NCBI GenBank assembly: GCA_964408735.1
Contig: CAYPAX010000028.1
Location: 1-40,901 of the forward strand
Origin: UBA7887 sp964408735
Lineage (GTDB): Bacteria > Pseudomonadota > Alphaproteobacteria > UBA7887
Length of the DNA: 40,901 nt
Reading direction: 5' to 3'
Position numbers and translations under genes: made by a program. The notes beneath the pieces are model-generated. The model made no database searches. It had not been told where the DNA came from and worked only from the letters and a program-made list of their open reading frames with translations. Positions 40,272 through 40,901 of this stretch are shown one piece after another (position 1 is the stretch's first letter; each line of letters opens with the position of its first letter).

Positions 40272-40718
40272 ATGACTACTGATGCACAGAGTAACGTATC
40301 TTCGGAGAGCGTCCTTGGGATGGCGGCGAACATTGTGTCATCCTATGTCAGCCACAATGCTTTGCCGGCAGATCAAATTCCGGAGCTGATAAAGACCGTA
40401 TACACTTCCTTGAACAGCGTGCAGTCGCCCTCGGGCGAGGCAGCGGAGGAAGCACAGAAGCCTGCCGTTTCGGTGCGTCGCTCGATAACGCCCGATTACA
40501 TCATTTGTCTTGAAGATGGCAAGAAGCTGAAAATACTGAAGCGCCATCTGCGCACCACCTACGGCATGTCGCCGGAAGACTATCGCGCCAAATGGAATCT
40601 TCCCGCCGACTATCCCATGGTCGCACCGAACTACGCCAAGCAGCGCTCCGAGTTCGCCAAGAAGATCGGCCTCGGCCGCAAGAAGGCGAGCGGCCGCAAG
40701 CGGCGCTCGAAGAGCTAG
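40272..40718 (+). CDS. MucR/Ros-family transcriptional regulator
   Basis: MucR proteins are H-NS-like alphaproteobacterial regulators of exopolysaccharide, motility and cell-cycle genes. The 148-residue product has the N-terminal oligomerisation segment (MAANIVSSYVSHNALPADQI), a Ser/Glu linker, and the C-terminal DNA-binding domain TPDYIICLEDGKKLKILKRH, then YRAKWNLPADYPMVAPNYA. It ends in a Lys/Arg-rich tail. The Ros zinc ligands are incomplete: the second Cys is Asp (CLED) and the second His is missing (RHLRTTYG), so the finger is probably zinc-independent, as seen in other members of this order. A palindromic repeat starts directly after its stop codon. Confidence 0.93.
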   Translation: MTTDAQSNVSSESVLGMAANIVSSYVSHNALPADQIPELIKTVYTSLNSVQSPSGEAAEEAQKPAVSVRRSITPDYIICLEDGKKLKILKRHLRTTYGMSPEDYRAKWNLPADYPMVAPNYAKQRSEFAKKIGLGRKKASGRKRRSKS

Positions 40719-40847
40719 AGCATATATCGACCATACACGGCCATTTGATGGTCCGGATCGTCGCGCTGGGTAGGCGGGTCGCGCAGCGCGATGCGGCCGA
40801 CGGCAAAAAGCACCCGGTCAAATGACCGTATATGGTCGAAATATGCT
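40719..40847. repeat. palindromic repeat element, second full copy
   Basis: The arms 40719-40748 (starting AGCATATATCGACCATACAC) and 40818-40847 are inverted repeats with 27 of 30 bases matching. The core between them keeps CCATTTGA, CTGGGTAGGC, GGGTCGCGC and GGCAAAAAGC in the order seen at 28849-28999, although the outer arms differ. It begins on the base after the mucR stop codon, mirroring the position of the first copy directly after rsh. Confidence 0.85.
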
Positions 40848-40851
40848 TTAG

Positions 40852-40901
40852 CAGCCCGTTGACGAAGTCTGCTCTGGACGCGTGTCGCTGTGTCTGATTC
40901 T
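40852..40901. mobile_element. putative insertion-sequence end (inner part off the window)
   Basis: CAGCCCGTTGACGAAGT starts at 40852, preceded by TTAG. The inverted near-identical motif ends at position 51, followed by CTAG. Both places abut a palindromic repeat. This looks like the left terminal repeat of an IS continuing beyond the window. No coding sequence is visible in the remaining 50 bases. Confidence 0.35.

Overview
The window is a GC-rich piece of chromosome from an alphaproteobacterium, most likely of Rhodospirillales/Kiloniellales type. This rests on three things: the gene orders rpoZ-rsh-(DUF2062)-pdxJ-acpS-lepB-rnc-era and rpiB-glyA-nrdR-ribD-ribE-ribBX-ribH-nusB-thiL, a MucR/Ros regulator with the CLEDGKK type of degenerate finger, and TRAP solute receptors with twin-arginine signals. 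The species cannot be told from the sequence.

Layout. 1-108: a putative insertion-sequence end abutting half of a palindromic repeat. 144-2848 (minus): ada and two evolutionarily unrelated 2-haloacid dehalogenases. 2954-3028: tRNA-Val(CAC), followed by an AT-edged islet with a papain-like peptidase and a small exported protein. 4272-7394: thioesterase, SLC13/RCK permease and protein leucyltransferase. 7391-13971: a TRAP uptake locus with three tandem TakP-like receptors and a small exported protein on the plus strand, converging on dctM and dctQ. A Phd/ParE toxin-antitoxin cassette lies exactly at the convergence point, between two copies of a 25-bp direct repeat. 14125-14832: TetR regulator divergent from dctQM. 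14835-19953: parC, recO (apparent CTG start), a PaaG-like crotonase and a class III CoA-transferase. 20033-22418: three overlapping exported/lipoprotein genes including an M48 metalloprotease. 22473-24151: a 27-residue membrane micro-ORF and the dgoK-dgoA sugar-acid pair. 24117-26086: UdgB-type uracil-DNA glycosylase, NYN-domain RNase-like protein and folK. 26192-33080: rpoZ, the stringent-response enzyme, pdxJ, acpS, lepB, rnc and era. 33122-40010 (minus): riboflavin/one-carbon/NusB/ThiL operon. 40272-40718: mucR. 40719-40901: another palindromic repeat and a second putative IS end.

Functionally, the left half is accessory metabolism: uptake of small organic acids by TRAP, dehalogenation, CoA-ester chemistry and KDPGal cleavage. 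The right half is conserved housekeeping. The signals not explained by genes are a dispersed palindromic repeat family (three copies: 52-108, 28849-28999, 40719-40847), matching IS-like termini at both window edges, the 25-bp duplication bracketing the toxin-antitoxin module, and an 80-bp AT-rich element with short terminal inverted repeats at 19957-20036. No CRISPR array, prophage or complete transposase gene was seen.
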